Shown here piece after piece: positions 1 to 8,225 of a stretch of 64,000 nucleotides of DNA. The stretch comes from Desulfovibrionaceae bacterium (GTDB lineage Bacteria; Desulfobacterota; Desulfovibrionia; Desulfovibrionales; Desulfovibrionaceae): assembly GCA_019421865.1 (NCBI GenBank), contig JAHZEL010000007.1:124001-188000 (forward strand), in the 5' to 3' direction. The notes under the pieces are model-generated. The model searched no databases. It worked only from the letters and a program-made list of their open reading frames with translations, and was not told where the DNA came from. Each line of letters begins with the position of its first letter. The first letter of the stretch is position 1. The position numbers and the translations under genes are program-made.

Positions 1-503
1 CCGGTTCCTACGCCGCCGTCAAGGCCGGCGCCAAGTTCAACTGGGGCGTGATGGTTCTGCCCTACTGGCCCGACGTGGAAGGCGCTCCCCAGAATACCGT
101 CATCGGCGGCGCCGCCATCTGGGCCATGGCCGGTCATTCCAAGGAATCCGAAAACGGCGTGGCCGCTTTCCTGAACTATATGCTCAAGCCTGAAATTCAG
201 GCCGCCTTCCATCAGGCTACCGGCTATGTGCCCGTTACCCTCGAAGGCTATGAACTCACCAAGCAGCAGGGCTTCTATGACAAGAACCCCGGCACCGACG
301 TGGCCGTGAAGGCTCTCTCCGACAAGAAGCCCACCATCAATACTCTCGGCCTGCGCCTCGGCAACTTCGTCCAGATCCGCAACATCATCGACGAAGAACT
401 CGAAGCCGTCTGGGCCGGCAAGAAGACCGCCAAGGAAGCGCTCGACGCCGCTGTGAAGCGCGGCAACAACGAGCTGCGCCGCTTTGAAAAGGCCAATCGC
501 TAG
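1..503 (+). CDS. ugpB: sn-glycerol-3-phosphate ABC transporter, substrate-binding protein UgpB (3' part)
   Basis: Only the last ~167 codons are present; the reading frame is open from base 3 and the start lies outside the window. UgpB is the periplasmic protein that captures sn-glycerol-3-phosphate and glycerophosphodiesters and hands them to the UgpAE permease. The visible part follows E. coli UgpB closely, with the stretches GAPQNTVIGGA, TGYVPVT, QQGFYDKNPG, GLRLGN and DEELEAVWAGKKT, and a final RGNNELRRFEK tail typical of the C-terminal lobe of family-1 binding proteins. It is followed after 60 bases by ugpA on the same strand, so it is the first visible gene of a ugpBAEC operon. The family assignment is strong; the exact ligand range is inferred from the family. 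Confidence 0.93.
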   Translation, partial: GSYAAVKAGAKFNWGVMVLPYWPDVEGAPQNTVIGGAAIWAMAGHSKESENGVAAFLNYMLKPEIQAAFHQATGYVPVTLEGYELTKQQGFYDKNPGTDVAVKALSDKKPTINTLGLRLGNFVQIRNIIDEELEAVWAGKKTAKEALDAAVKRGNNELRRFEKANR

Positions 504-563
504 TCACGCTCATCCGGGAGGGGCGCTGCCCCTCCCCTTACTTGCCTATTAAAGGAGCTTTCA

Positions 564-1457
564 ATGCAGGATGAGCGTTACGCGTTCCGGAGCAAGAGGC
601 ATCTGATACTGCCCATTCTCTTCCTGCTGCCCCAGCTTGTCATCACGGCGGTGTTTTTCTTCTATCCCGCCGGACAGGGCCTGCTGGGGTCGGTATACAT
701 GGAGGATTCCTTCGGTCTTTCCAAGGAATTCGTGGGACTGGACAACTTCATCGTTCTTTTCTCCGATCCGGGCTATCTGGAAACCCTTTACCTCACCTTC
801 ATTTTCAGCATCGCCACCATCGCCCTCACCATGAGTGTCTCCCTGCTCATGGCCGTCGTGGCCGATCAGGTTCATGTCGGCGGAACACTCTACAAGTCGA
901 TGCTCATCATTCCCTACGCCGTAGCCCCGCCTCTCGCCGGTGTGCTGTGGCTCTTTCTGTTCAACCCTTCCGTCGGCGTGCTCTCCACCTTCCTCGACGG
1001 ACTGGGATTTGCCTGGAATCATAAACTCAACGGCAATCAGGCCCTGCTCCTGCTCATCATCTCCGCCTCGTGGAAGCAGATCTCCTACAACTTCCTCTTC
1101 TTCCTTGCAGGACTGCAGGCCATTCCCCGTTCCCTCATAGAAGCGGCCGCCATCGACGGCGCAAGCCCCTGGCAGCGGTTCCGCAACATCATCTTCCCCC
1201 TGCTTTCGCCCACAACCTTCTTCCTGCTGGTGGTCAACACCATCTATACGCTCTTCGAGACCTTCGGCATCGTGCATGCCGTCACCCAGGGCGGTCCGGC
1301 CCGCGCTACGGAAACGCTCATCTACAAGGTCTTCAACGACGGCTTCATCGGACTTGACTTCGGCGGTTCCTCCGCTCAGTCCGTCGTGCTCATGTTCATC
1401 GTCATGATCCTGACGTTCCTCCAGTTCCGCTACGTCGAGCGCAAGGTCAACTACTAG
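564..1457 (+). CDS. ugpA: sn-glycerol-3-phosphate ABC transporter permease UgpA
   Basis: A 297-residue inner-membrane permease, close to the 295 residues of E. coli UgpA. It has about six hydrophobic segments and the cytoplasmic EAA loop (EAAAIDGASPWQRF, near residues 193-206) that docks on the UgpC ATPase. Near-identical family stretches include LIPYAVAPP-like IIPYAVAPPLAGVLW, SWKQISYNFLFF and SAQSVVLMF, and the C-terminal QFRYVERKV. The start is supported by a Shine-Dalgarno AAAGGAG seven bases upstream. It pairs with UgpE as the heterodimeric channel. Transcription continues into ugpE 24 bases downstream. Confidence 0.95.
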   Translation: MQDERYAFRSKRHLILPILFLLPQLVITAVFFFYPAGQGLLGSVYMEDSFGLSKEFVGLDNFIVLFSDPGYLETLYLTFIFSIATIALTMSVSLLMAVVADQVHVGGTLYKSMLIIPYAVAPPLAGVLWLFLFNPSVGVLSTFLDGLGFAWNHKLNGNQALLLLIISASWKQISYNFLFFLAGLQAIPRSLIEAAAIDGASPWQRFRNIIFPLLSPTTFFLLVVNTIYTLFETFGIVHAVTQGGPARATETLIYKVFNDGFIGLDFGGSSAQSVVLMFIVMILTFLQFRYVERKVNY

Positions 1458-1481
1458 CCGCAACAGGAAAAGGGATTCGTT

Positions 1482-2327
1482 ATGGTAGAAAAGAAAGGTC
1501 TGGGAAGAGCGCTGAGTCATGCCGTGCTGCTTTTCGGCGCGGCCGTCGTGCTCTTTCCCCTGTATGTGGCGCTTGTGGCCACCTCGCACAGTTATGACGT
1601 GCTCATCAGCTCCACGCCCCTGTGGTTCGGCGAAGAGCTGATCAAAAACTTCACCACCGTTCTCACGCAGGGCCTCAAGGCCGCAGGCGGCATTCCCGTA
1701 TGGGTCATGATGAGCAACAGCCTCATCATGGCGCTCGGCATAGCCCTCGGCAAGATCGCCATCTCCATCACCGCCGCCTATGCCATCGTGTACTTCCGCT
1801 TCCCGGGGCGCGAACTCTGCTTCGTGCTCATCTTCATCACGCTCATGATGCCCGTGGAAGTGCGCATCGTGCCCACCTTCCAGGTGGCGGCGACACTGAA
1901 CTTCATCGACAGCTATGCCGGCCTCATTCTGCCGCTCATAGCCTCGGCAACGGCCACGTTCCTGTACCGGCAGATGTTCATGACCATTCCGCAGGAACTG
2001 CTGGAAGCCGCCCGCATCGACGGAGCCGGTCCCTGGCGCTTTTTCGTCGACGTGGTGCTTCCCCTCTCCCGCACCAACACCGCGGCCCTTTTCGTGGTGC
2101 TCTTCATCTACGGATGGAACCAGTACCTGTGGCCGCTGCTCGTCACCAATCAGGAAGACATGTACACCGTGGTCATGGGCATACAGCGCATGGTGAGCAT
2201 TCCCGATGCCGTGCCGGAATGGAACCTGATCATGGCCGTGGCGCTTCTGGGCATGCTGCCCCCGCTTCTCGTGGTACTTGGCATGCAGAAGCTCTTCGTC
2301 CGCGGACTTGTGGAAACCGAGAAGTAA
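1482..2327 (+). CDS. ugpE: sn-glycerol-3-phosphate ABC transporter permease UgpE
   Basis: A 281-residue second permease of the Ugp transporter, matching the usual length. Six predicted membrane helices, and an EAA loop (EAARIDGAGPWRFF, around residues 183-196) for contact with the ATPase. The stretches ITAAYAIVYFRFPGR and FIYGWNQYLWPLL are typical of the UgpE/MalG branch. ATG start 24 bases after ugpA, preceded by a purine-rich AGGAAAAGGG. It lies between ugpA and ugpC, so the complete importer is encoded in one operon. Confidence 0.94.
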   Translation: MVEKKGLGRALSHAVLLFGAAVVLFPLYVALVATSHSYDVLISSTPLWFGEELIKNFTTVLTQGLKAAGGIPVWVMMSNSLIMALGIALGKIAISITAAYAIVYFRFPGRELCFVLIFITLMMPVEVRIVPTFQVAATLNFIDSYAGLILPLIASATATFLYRQMFMTIPQELLEAARIDGAGPWRFFVDVVLPLSRTNTAALFVVLFIYGWNQYLWPLLVTNQEDMYTVVMGIQRMVSIPDAVPEWNLIMAVALLGMLPPLLVVLGMQKLFVRGLVETEK

Positions 2328-2346
2328 CCCGTACAAGGAAAAGACA

Positions 2347-3438
2347 ATGGCAAATGTTCGTCTTTGCGATATAGACAAGACCTTCAATAAGAACAAGGTA
2401 CTCTCCGGGCTCAACCTCGAAGTGCCCGACGGCTCCTTCATGGTCATGGTTGGGCCCTCGGGCTGCGGCAAGTCCACGGCCCTGCGCTGCATCGCCGGTC
2501 TGGAAGAAGTGACCTCCGGCTCCATTTTCATCGGCGACAGAGACGTAACCCACATGGAACCCAAGGACCGTAACATCGCCATGGTGTTCCAGAACTACGC
2601 GCTCTACCCGCACATGAACGTGTACGACAACATCACCTACGGCCTGAAGGTGCGCGGCATTCCTGCCGACGAACGCAAGCGCCGTGCCGAAGAAGCGGCC
2701 AAGCTCCTCGGCCTCGACGGACTGCTTACCCGCATGCCCCGTCAGCTTTCCGGCGGTCAGCGCCAGAGAGTGGCCATGGGCCGCGCCATTGTTCGCGAGC
2801 CCAGCGTGTTCCTCTTCGACGAACCACTCTCCAACCTCGACGCCAACCTCCGCAACCAGATGCGCATCGAACTGCGCCGCCTGCATCAGCGCCTCGCCAC
2901 CACCAGCATCTACGTCACCCACGATCAGGTGGAAGCCATGACTCTGGCGGAAAAAATCCTCGTGCTGCGCGCCGGTCATATCGAACAGTACGGCACGCCC
3001 GACGACGTGTATATGCGCCCGGCCTCCGTGTTCGTGGCTCAGTTCATGGGCTCTCCCTCCATGAACATCATTCATGCCACGGCGGAAGACGGCAAGCTCA
3101 TCCTCGCCGACGGCACGCGTCTTTCCGGCATACAGGCGAGCGACATCAACATCGACGGCAGAAGAGGCGACGTTCTCCTCGGCCTGCGCAGCGAAGATCT
3201 GCTCTTCGATCCCGACGGCGATATCCGCGTCACCGTGGACATCGTGGAGGCTCTGGGCGCCGATACGCTGGCCTACTGCCATCCCATGGGCAAGGATTCC
3301 CAGACCAGGAGCGACGAAACCATCATCGTGCGCCTCCAGGGCACCCAGCGCCCCGCTTCCGGCGACGTCATACGCCTCACGGCCCGTCAGGGTCACGGCC
3401 ACGTGTTCGACGCGGAAACCCAGCTGCGCTGCCTGTAG
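2347..3438 (+). CDS. ugpC: sn-glycerol-3-phosphate ABC transporter ATP-binding protein UgpC
   Basis: A 363-residue ABC ATPase of the MalK/UgpC type. Walker A GPSGCGKS at residues 36-43, signature LSGGQRQR, Walker B VFLFDEP and the D-loop SNLD, a switch histidine in YVTHDQVEAM, then a C-terminal TOBE/OB regulatory domain (from about residue 240, beginning at MGSPSMNIIHA). The chosen ATG is preceded by AAGGAAAAGAC; an upstream in-frame ATG at 2278 lies inside ugpE and would add 23 non-family residues. Energises the UgpAE channel. A strong terminator follows, so this ends the operon. No ugpQ phosphodiesterase gene follows it. Confidence 0.94.
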   Translation: MANVRLCDIDKTFNKNKVLSGLNLEVPDGSFMVMVGPSGCGKSTALRCIAGLEEVTSGSIFIGDRDVTHMEPKDRNIAMVFQNYALYPHMNVYDNITYGLKVRGIPADERKRRAEEAAKLLGLDGLLTRMPRQLSGGQRQRVAMGRAIVREPSVFLFDEPLSNLDANLRNQMRIELRRLHQRLATTSIYVTHDQVEAMTLAEKILVLRAGHIEQYGTPDDVYMRPASVFVAQFMGSPSMNIIHATAEDGKLILADGTRLSGIQASDINIDGRRGDVLLGLRSEDLLFDPDGDIRVTVDIVEALGADTLAYCHPMGKDSQTRSDETIIVRLQGTQRPASGDVIRLTARQGHGHVFDAETQLRCL

Positions 3439-3455
3439 TACCACGTAAACGACCA

Positions 3456-3496
3456 TAAAAAAGCGGAGTCTTCCTTCGGGTAGACTCCGCTTTTTG
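3456..3496 (+). terminator. intrinsic terminator of the ugp operon
   Basis: A stem AAGCGGAGTCT / AGACTCCGCTT with a short CTTCGGGT-type loop, flanked by A-tract and followed by TTTTT. It lies 20-60 bases after the ugpC stop. Confidence 0.9.
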
Positions 3497-3499
3497 TTA

Positions 3500-4011
3500 T
3501 CTGCCCTCAGCTCAGCCCGAACCGGGCCGGAGACCGCTCTTCCGGCAAATGAAAAAACGTGCGGCAGCGAGAGCTGAAAACAGCGTTGCCGTCACTCAGC
3601 ACTGTTCAGCAGCCCTCACCAGCCCAAAAAGATATTTTGCGAAGAAAGAACGGCCCAGACAAAAACAGCGCTCACCATCCCCTCCTGCGTCCCGGGATTC
3701 CCCAAAACATAAGAAGGGCGGCATTCCGAAAAGGCCTGTGCGTTTTGCTGAAGAAAACGTCCCATGAAGCGATGGAGGGGGAAAACGGCGACGGATCCCG
3801 CCGGACGGACTCCCGCCAGACTCCACGCCGGAAACCTTCCGCAACCGCCGGAACAAGGCATATACGTCTTCATTGGTTCAGGTTGCTCTGCCTGCAATCC
3901 TGACTCGCGAAAAACAAACACCGGTCGAAAACGCAGCTCTCCCTCCGCCCCCGCCCGCAAAGCCTTGAACGCTGTTGTACGGAGGGGAAAGAGGCTCCCC
4001 CGATTCAACAA
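3500..4011. other. intergenic region with no supported gene
   Basis: About 510 bases between the ugp terminator and the convergent rpsI terminator. Short open frames occur on both strands but none has a convincing ribosome binding site or a recognisable protein. I see no RNA gene here. Confidence 0.5.
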
Positions 4012-4043
4012 TAAAAAAAGGCCCGCCGAAAAACGACGGGCCC
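4012..4043 (-). terminator. intrinsic terminator of rplM-rpsI
   Basis: Read on the minus strand, GGGCCCGTCG and CGGCGGGCC form a GC-rich stem around a TTTTT loop and are followed by TTTTTTATT. It lies 20 bases after the rpsI stop. Confidence 0.88.
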
Positions 4044-4064
4044 CATACTGCGAGAATCGGAAGA

Positions 4065-4457
4065 TTAACGCTTGGAGTACTGGTAACGGGCGCGGGCAGC
4101 AGCCAGACCGTACTTCTTACGTTCCTTCTTACGGGCATCGCGGGTCAGCAGACCGGCATGCTTCAGGACGCCGCGCAGAGCGGGATCGGCCTGGAGCAGA
4201 GCACGGGAAATGCCGAGACGAACAGCTTCGGCCTGGCCGGAGATGCCGCCGCCGCAAACGTTCACCTTGATGTCGTACTGCTCGGTGAGCTTGGTGAGAG
4301 CAAGAGGCTGACGGACGATCATCTGCAGGGTCTTGCGGGGGAAATACTGATCCATGGGACGGCCGTTGACTTCAATCTGACCGGAGCCGGGATAGAGACG
4401 GGTACGGGCGATAGCCGTCTTGCGGCGGCCGGTGCCATAATCAAAAGCGGTGGACAT
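4065..4457 (-). CDS. rpsI: 30S ribosomal protein S9
   Basis: A 130-residue protein, the normal bacterial length. It carries the GTGRRKTAIAR N-terminal signature, the GGGISGQAEAVRLGISRAL core and the invariant C-terminal tail ending QYSKR, which reaches into the ribosomal P site. The start is set by AGGAG nine bases upstream; a longer frame would add seven residues not in the family. It follows rplM by 10 bases, the widespread L13-S9 operon. Confidence 0.98.
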   Translation of the reverse strand: MSTAFDYGTGRRKTAIARTRLYPGSGQIEVNGRPMDQYFPRKTLQMIVRQPLALTKLTEQYDIKVNVCGGGISGQAEAVRLGISRALLQADPALRGVLKHAGLLTRDARKKERKKYGLAAARARYQYSKR

Positions 4458-4467
4458 GGCTGGACTC

Positions 4468-4902
4468 CTACTTCTCAAAGGTCAGCGGCTTGGGGGCCTG
4501 AGCGGCGTGAGGATGTTCGGCGCCGGCATAAATCTTCAGTTTCTTCAGCATGGCGCGGCCGAGACGGTTCTTGGGCAGCATGCCGCGAACGGCCTTGCGG
4601 AGCACTTCCTCGGGCTTGGAGGCGAGCAGCTTTTCCAGGCTGACTTCCTTGAGACCGCCGACCCAGCCGGAGTGGCTGTAGTAGAACTTGTCCTGCATCT
4701 TGGTGCCGGTCACGCGGATCTTTTCGCAGTTGATGACCACGATGAAGTCGCCGTTGTCCATATGGGGAGCAAATTCGGGCTTGTGCTTGCCACGCAGACG
4801 ATGAGCGATCTGAGCGGCGAGGCGGCCGAGGATCTGATCTTCGGCGTCAACCAGATACCACTGACGGTCGATGTCGGCCGGGGTCGGGCTGAAAGTTTTC
4901 AT
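4468..4902 (-). CDS. rplM: 50S ribosomal protein L13
   Basis: A 144-residue protein matching L13 (142 in E. coli), with WYLVDAEDQILGRLA near the N-terminus, NGDFIVVINCEKI, and the GMLPKNRLGRAMLKKLK segment. The start has AGGAG about eight bases upstream. It is the first gene of the rplM-rpsI operon; the 269 bases up to the divergent gene at 5172 hold its promoter and leader, though I could not place the promoter boxes. An early 23S rRNA-binding assembly protein. Confidence 0.98.
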   Translation of the reverse strand: MKTFSPTPADIDRQWYLVDAEDQILGRLAAQIAHRLRGKHKPEFAPHMDNGDFIVVINCEKIRVTGTKMQDKFYYSHSGWVGGLKEVSLEKLLASKPEEVLRKAVRGMLPKNRLGRAMLKKLKIYAGAEHPHAAQAPKPLTFEK

Positions 4903-5171
4903 GAAAATATCTCCTGTCCCGCGCGGAGCGGAACCGCATGAGTGTGCCGTTGAAGAGGCGTAATCACAAAAAGGCTTCCCGCACAGGGGCCAGGAAGCGC
5001 AGTCCTCGTTACAGTCGTTCTTTCATGAAGGGAAACCGGAGACGTTGAGCCCGCAACGGGGAGCCGGCAAAACGCACCTTGAGAGCGGCTACCAGACCGC
5101 CGTTCCCTTGCCAGAACGTTCGAAAGAAGGTATCTGCCATAAAATGAAACTTTAAGCAAGCGAGGAATCCC

Positions 5172-6422
5172 GTGCGGAGCATAAGAAAAAGTCTTCTCCA
5201 GTTCATTTTCTCCGGGGCCGACATGCGGCGATGGAACGACAAGCTGCGCCCCGTGGAACTCTTCGAGCTGGACAAGCAGGCCCACAAGATGATCACGGCC
5301 TTCCTGCTCTGGCAGCAGAACACCCTCGCCATGCCCGAAGACGAACAGCGCCGCATCGGCCTTGAAATCATCGAAGGCGGCATTTTCGACTATTTCTACC
5401 GCCTCATCATCACCGACATCAAACCGCCGGTCTTCTACCGCATCAAGGCCAACAAGGAGCATTACCGCGAACTCACCGTATGGACGCTCAACGAACTCGA
5501 ACCCCGCATACGTCCGCTGGATGAAGACTTCTGGCAGCGCCTCGTGGCCTACCATACGCGGCCTGCCGAAGAATCCGGCTCTCTGGCGGACCGCATTCTG
5601 AGCGCCGCGCATATGTATGCCTCCCGCTGGGAGTTCAGCCTCATCGAACCGCTCAACGGCTTCGACGAGGAAATAAAGGAGATAGGCCCCTCCTTCAACA
5701 AACGCCTGCTGGCCCTCAAGGACGTGGACGGCGTCAACGAACTGGTCGCCGGCTCCGGCACGGCCCTCGCCCGCATGGCCAATCTCTGCGGCCAGCTCCG
5801 CTTCCAGATCCGCTGGGCGCAGACCCCGCGCATGCCAGCTACATCGGTTCTCGGCCACATGTTCATCGTTGCCGTGTACTCCTATCTGCTCAGCCTCCAT
5901 CTCGACGGCTGCCCGCAGCGCCGCATCAACGACTTCTACTGCGGACTTTTCCACGATCTGGCCGAGCTCCTCACCCGCGACATCATCACGCCGGTCAAGC
6001 GTTCCGTCGATCAGCTTCCCGAAATCATCCATCAGTATGAGGACGAAGAACTGCATAGCAAAATTCTCGATCCTCTGGAGCAGGAAGGCTACGGACATAT
6101 CCGGGAACGCCTGGACTATTATCTGGGGCTGGCCACGAAATCGGAATTCAACGACACCTGCCGTCTCGAAGACGGCATCCGCAAAGTGGAAGGCTTTGCC
6201 GAACTCAACGAGCGCTACAACGAGGACCGGTACGACCCGAAGGACGGTCAGCTCGTCAAGGCCTGCGACTCTCTTGCCGCCTTCATCGAAGCCTACAGCT
6301 CCATCCACAACGGCATAGGCTCGCCTCATCTTTATGAGGCCGTTGCCCGCATGCGCAAGACGTGCAGCAGCATACGACTCGGTTCCTTCAGTCTGGCTCC
6401 GCTTCTTGCCGACTTCGACTAG
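5172..6422 (+). CDS. HD-domain (HD_3/YfbR-like) hydrolase
   Basis: A 416-residue soluble protein. The central section (about residues 225-330) holds a phosphohydrolase HD motif: GHMFIVAVYSYLL gives an upstream His, and GLFHDLAELLTRDIITPVK resembles the HDxxEVLTGDxPTPVK block of YfbR-type 5'-deoxynucleotidases. The flanking N-terminal 200 residues and C-terminal 80 residues are extra compared with YfbR (about 200 residues), so this is a larger relative. Metal-dependent phosphomonoester or phosphodiester hydrolysis is inferred; the substrate is unknown. The start is a GTG with GAGGA upstream. An ATG at residue 18 is an alternative. It stands alone, divergent from rplM. Confidence 0.7.
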   Translation: MRSIRKSLLQFIFSGADMRRWNDKLRPVELFELDKQAHKMITAFLLWQQNTLAMPEDEQRRIGLEIIEGGIFDYFYRLIITDIKPPVFYRIKANKEHYRELTVWTLNELEPRIRPLDEDFWQRLVAYHTRPAEESGSLADRILSAAHMYASRWEFSLIEPLNGFDEEIKEIGPSFNKRLLALKDVDGVNELVAGSGTALARMANLCGQLRFQIRWAQTPRMPATSVLGHMFIVAVYSYLLSLHLDGCPQRRINDFYCGLFHDLAELLTRDIITPVKRSVDQLPEIIHQYEDEELHSKILDPLEQEGYGHIRERLDYYLGLATKSEFNDTCRLEDGIRKVEGFAELNERYNEDRYDPKDGQLVKACDSLAAFIEAYSSIHNGIGSPHLYEAVARMRKTCSSIRLGSFSLAPLLADFD

Positions 6423-6532
6423 CAAAGCAGAAAACCGCTCTTCTCCTGGCCTGCCGGATGCCGAAGCAGCGCATCGGCAGACCGGATTCTCCGAGGCTCC
6501 CGTCCGCCCGACGTTACGTCCCTAACTGTACC

Positions 6533-6573
6533 AAAAAAATAAACGCCCCTCCCGCTTCAGGCAGGAAGGGCGC
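6533..6573 (-). terminator. intrinsic terminator after the metallo-beta-lactamase-fold gene
   Basis: On the minus strand CGCCCTTCCTGC and GCGGGAGGGGCG pair around CTGAA, followed by TTTATTTTTTT. It lies just downstream of the stop at 6595. Confidence 0.82.
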
Positions 6574-6594
6574 GACGAGGCCTCGAAGCAGTCG

Positions 6595-7443
6595 CTACTT
6601 CTTCATCAGCATGGGTACAAATGCATCAAGCAGCGGAACGAGACCATAATCCGGGTACTGGGCGGCAATCGCCTTCACCGCTTCTTCCGGGCTTCCGGCT
6701 TCCTTCACGGTCTTATCGACAAAGCCATAGTATTCGGCAACCTTTTGGATCAGCTCACGGCTTTCGGCAGGAACGCCGTGTCCGCCGATCATCCAGGTAT
6801 ATCCTTCATTCTGCAGCTTCTTGAGTTCGGCCAGACGGGCATCGAAGGGAGGCATGGGAACATGCACGCCCACGTATCCCAGATGATGCGTCATGACCAC
6901 CTTCTCGGCAGGAAGAGCAATGATGCTGGCACCAAGCTCGGGCAGCGTCGTGAACTCATACTCCACGCCGCCCAGATTCTTCTTTCCGTCTGCAAGGCTT
7001 TCCACCGCAGGCACGGAGGTATAGGGAATCATTTCCTTGCCCATGGTCGAACGGGCCTTCTCAAGCGCCTTCATGCCCGCCTCACCGTTTATGGCGGAAG
7101 CCTGCGTGCTGTACACCTTCACGCCGGGGAACAGCGTGTCCACGCCAAGCCAGTGATGCTCATGACCATGAGAGATGACCACGGCTTCCACGGGCTTGCC
7201 GAGAGAATCCGCAAAGGTCTTGAAGTCCGCATTCTGCGGAGCGTTGCCGGGCACGTCGAACACCACCAGACGATCCGTTTCCACGATCTGAGCGGCGCCG
7301 CCCGTCTTGCTGACGTAGTCATGCACAACGACGTTTCCCACCTTCTTGCTGATCACCTGCCCCTGAGAAAGCTCGGCCGCCTGAGCCATGCCGCCCATGC
7401 ACAGCGCGGCAACCAGCGTGACGGACATCAGAATTCTGTTCAT
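6595..7443 (-). CDS. secreted metallo-beta-lactamase-fold hydrolase
   Basis: A 282-residue protein with a signal peptide (MNRILMSVTLVAALCMGGMAQA, cleavage near residue 22), so probably periplasmic. The fold is indicated by strand-loop blocks VVFDVPGNAP (residues 60-70), the metal motif SHGHEHHW (His92, 94, 96, 97), VVMTHHLGY and the late GGHG. The canonical motif is HxHxDH; here the Asp is replaced by His96, which should alter the second metal site. The start is fixed by AGGAGG six bases upstream; the frame continues 53 codons further without family likeness. Substrate unknown. The upstream region carries two near-identical palindromes that may be operators. Confidence 0.8.
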   Translation of the reverse strand: MNRILMSVTLVAALCMGGMAQAAELSQGQVISKKVGNVVVHDYVSKTGGAAQIVETDRLVVFDVPGNAPQNADFKTFADSLGKPVEAVVISHGHEHHWLGVDTLFPGVKVYSTQASAINGEAGMKALEKARSTMGKEMIPYTSVPAVESLADGKKNLGGVEYEFTTLPELGASIIALPAEKVVMTHHLGYVGVHVPMPPFDARLAELKKLQNEGYTWMIGGHGVPAESRELIQKVAEYYGFVDKTVKEAGSPEEAVKAIAAQYPDYGLVPLLDAFVPMLMKK

Positions 7444-7532
7444 GTTTTCCTCCTGCCTGAAGATAAAAATTTCCGGAAAGGTCCTGCCCTCATCGAAGCT
7501 TCCCGAAAGCTCCGCGCAGGAACGCCATAAGG

Positions 7533-7544
7533 TTTGATATCGAA
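7533..7544. promoter_or_regulatory. candidate operator copy 1 (TTTGATATCGAA)
   Basis: A near-perfect palindrome centred on GATATC, about 90 bases upstream of the metallohydrolase start. A second copy lies about 90 bases further upstream. Repeated short palindromes in a promoter region suggest a dimeric repressor or activator; the regulator is not identified. Confidence 0.45.
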
Positions 7545-7625
7545 TTATATAGCGACAGTGCTCAGCGCTCCACAGGAAAGCCCGCACCGAATAATCAGAC
7601 ATCGAACTTGTACAGCCCTGCTTTT

Positions 7626-7641
7626 AGTTCGATATCTAACT
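7626..7641. promoter_or_regulatory. candidate operator copy 2 (AGTTCGATATCTAACT)
   Basis: A 16-base palindrome with a single mismatched pair, sharing the TTnGATATCnAA core with the copy at 7533-7544. It lies between the metallohydrolase gene and the ssrA promoter, so it could serve either transcription unit. Confidence 0.45.
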
Positions 7642-7705
7642 TCTGTCAACAGAAAATTTTCCTTTTTTCGTCTGTCCGTCGATTTTTTTCTTCCGGCAGC
7701 CATCC

Positions 7706-7734
7706 TTTACAGACAACAGAAACATGGCTATATT
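7706..7734 (+). promoter_or_regulatory. sigma-70 type promoter for ssrA
   Basis: TTTACA at 7706-7711 and TATATT at 7729-7734 with a 17-base spacer. Transcription would start near 7741, giving a precursor with about 58 bases 5' of the mature tmRNA. Confidence 0.7.
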
Positions 7735-7798
7735 AAAAAGACACCGGAAGCGCTTCTTTCCAGGAGCGCCGGTTTCCTCTCGATGGAAAGTCTCTCAT

Positions 7799-8178
7799 GG
7801 GGGCGCATTGGTTTCGACGGGGATGCTGGAAGCCGGGGTTGCAGGTCGAGGCGCCGCTGGCCTCGTTAAAAGCGGCAACAAAGTAATTGCCAACAACGAT
7901 TACGACTACGCCTACGCTGCGTAAGCAGCCGGGCACCCTGACGGCATAGACCGTCACGCCGAAGCGGCCGACGTCCGATACGTCGCCAAGGCGCCAATTT
8001 ATCGGACTGGCGGGCGTCTATTCCAACCGGGACGCACGCGAGGAGATCACGGCAGGATAACTGACGGACGCCCGTCTGCGGGCAACTCCCGAGGCGAAAA
8101 TTCGTACGCAGACTAAACCTGTAGAGGCCTTGCGTGGACCTTTCTCGGACGGGAGTTCGACTCTCCCCGCCTCCACCA
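7799..8178 (+). ncRNA. ssrA: transfer-messenger RNA (tmRNA)
   Basis: The RNA that rescues stalled ribosomes and tags the nascent peptide. The 5' end GGGGGCG pairs with CGCCTCC just before the terminal ACCA (8168-8178) to make the seven-base-pair acceptor stem. The conserved 5' block GCATTGGTTTCGACGGGGAT and the T-arm GGGAGTTCGACTCTCCC are present. The tag reading frame at 7889-7924 encodes ANNDYDYAYAA followed by TAA; the YAYAA/YALAA-type end is recognised by ClpXP/Lon-class proteases. One-piece, about 380 nt, of normal length. A promoter lies upstream and a strong terminator downstream. Confidence 0.98.
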
Positions 8179-8189
8179 CCATATTGACG

Positions 8190-8225
8190 AAAATCCCGTG
8201 AACGACGCTCACGGGATTTTTCTTT
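8190..8225 (+). terminator. intrinsic terminator of ssrA
   Basis: AAATCCCGTGA and TCACGGGATTT form a long stem around ACGACGC, followed by TTTTCTTTT, directly after the tmRNA 3' end. Confidence 0.92.

Larger units (their letters stand above)
7444..7705. other. upstream region of the metallohydrolase gene; no coding sequence
   Basis: About 260 bases between the metallohydrolase start and the ssrA promoter. It contains the two GATATC-centred palindromes annotated separately and no supported gene. Confidence 0.6.
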
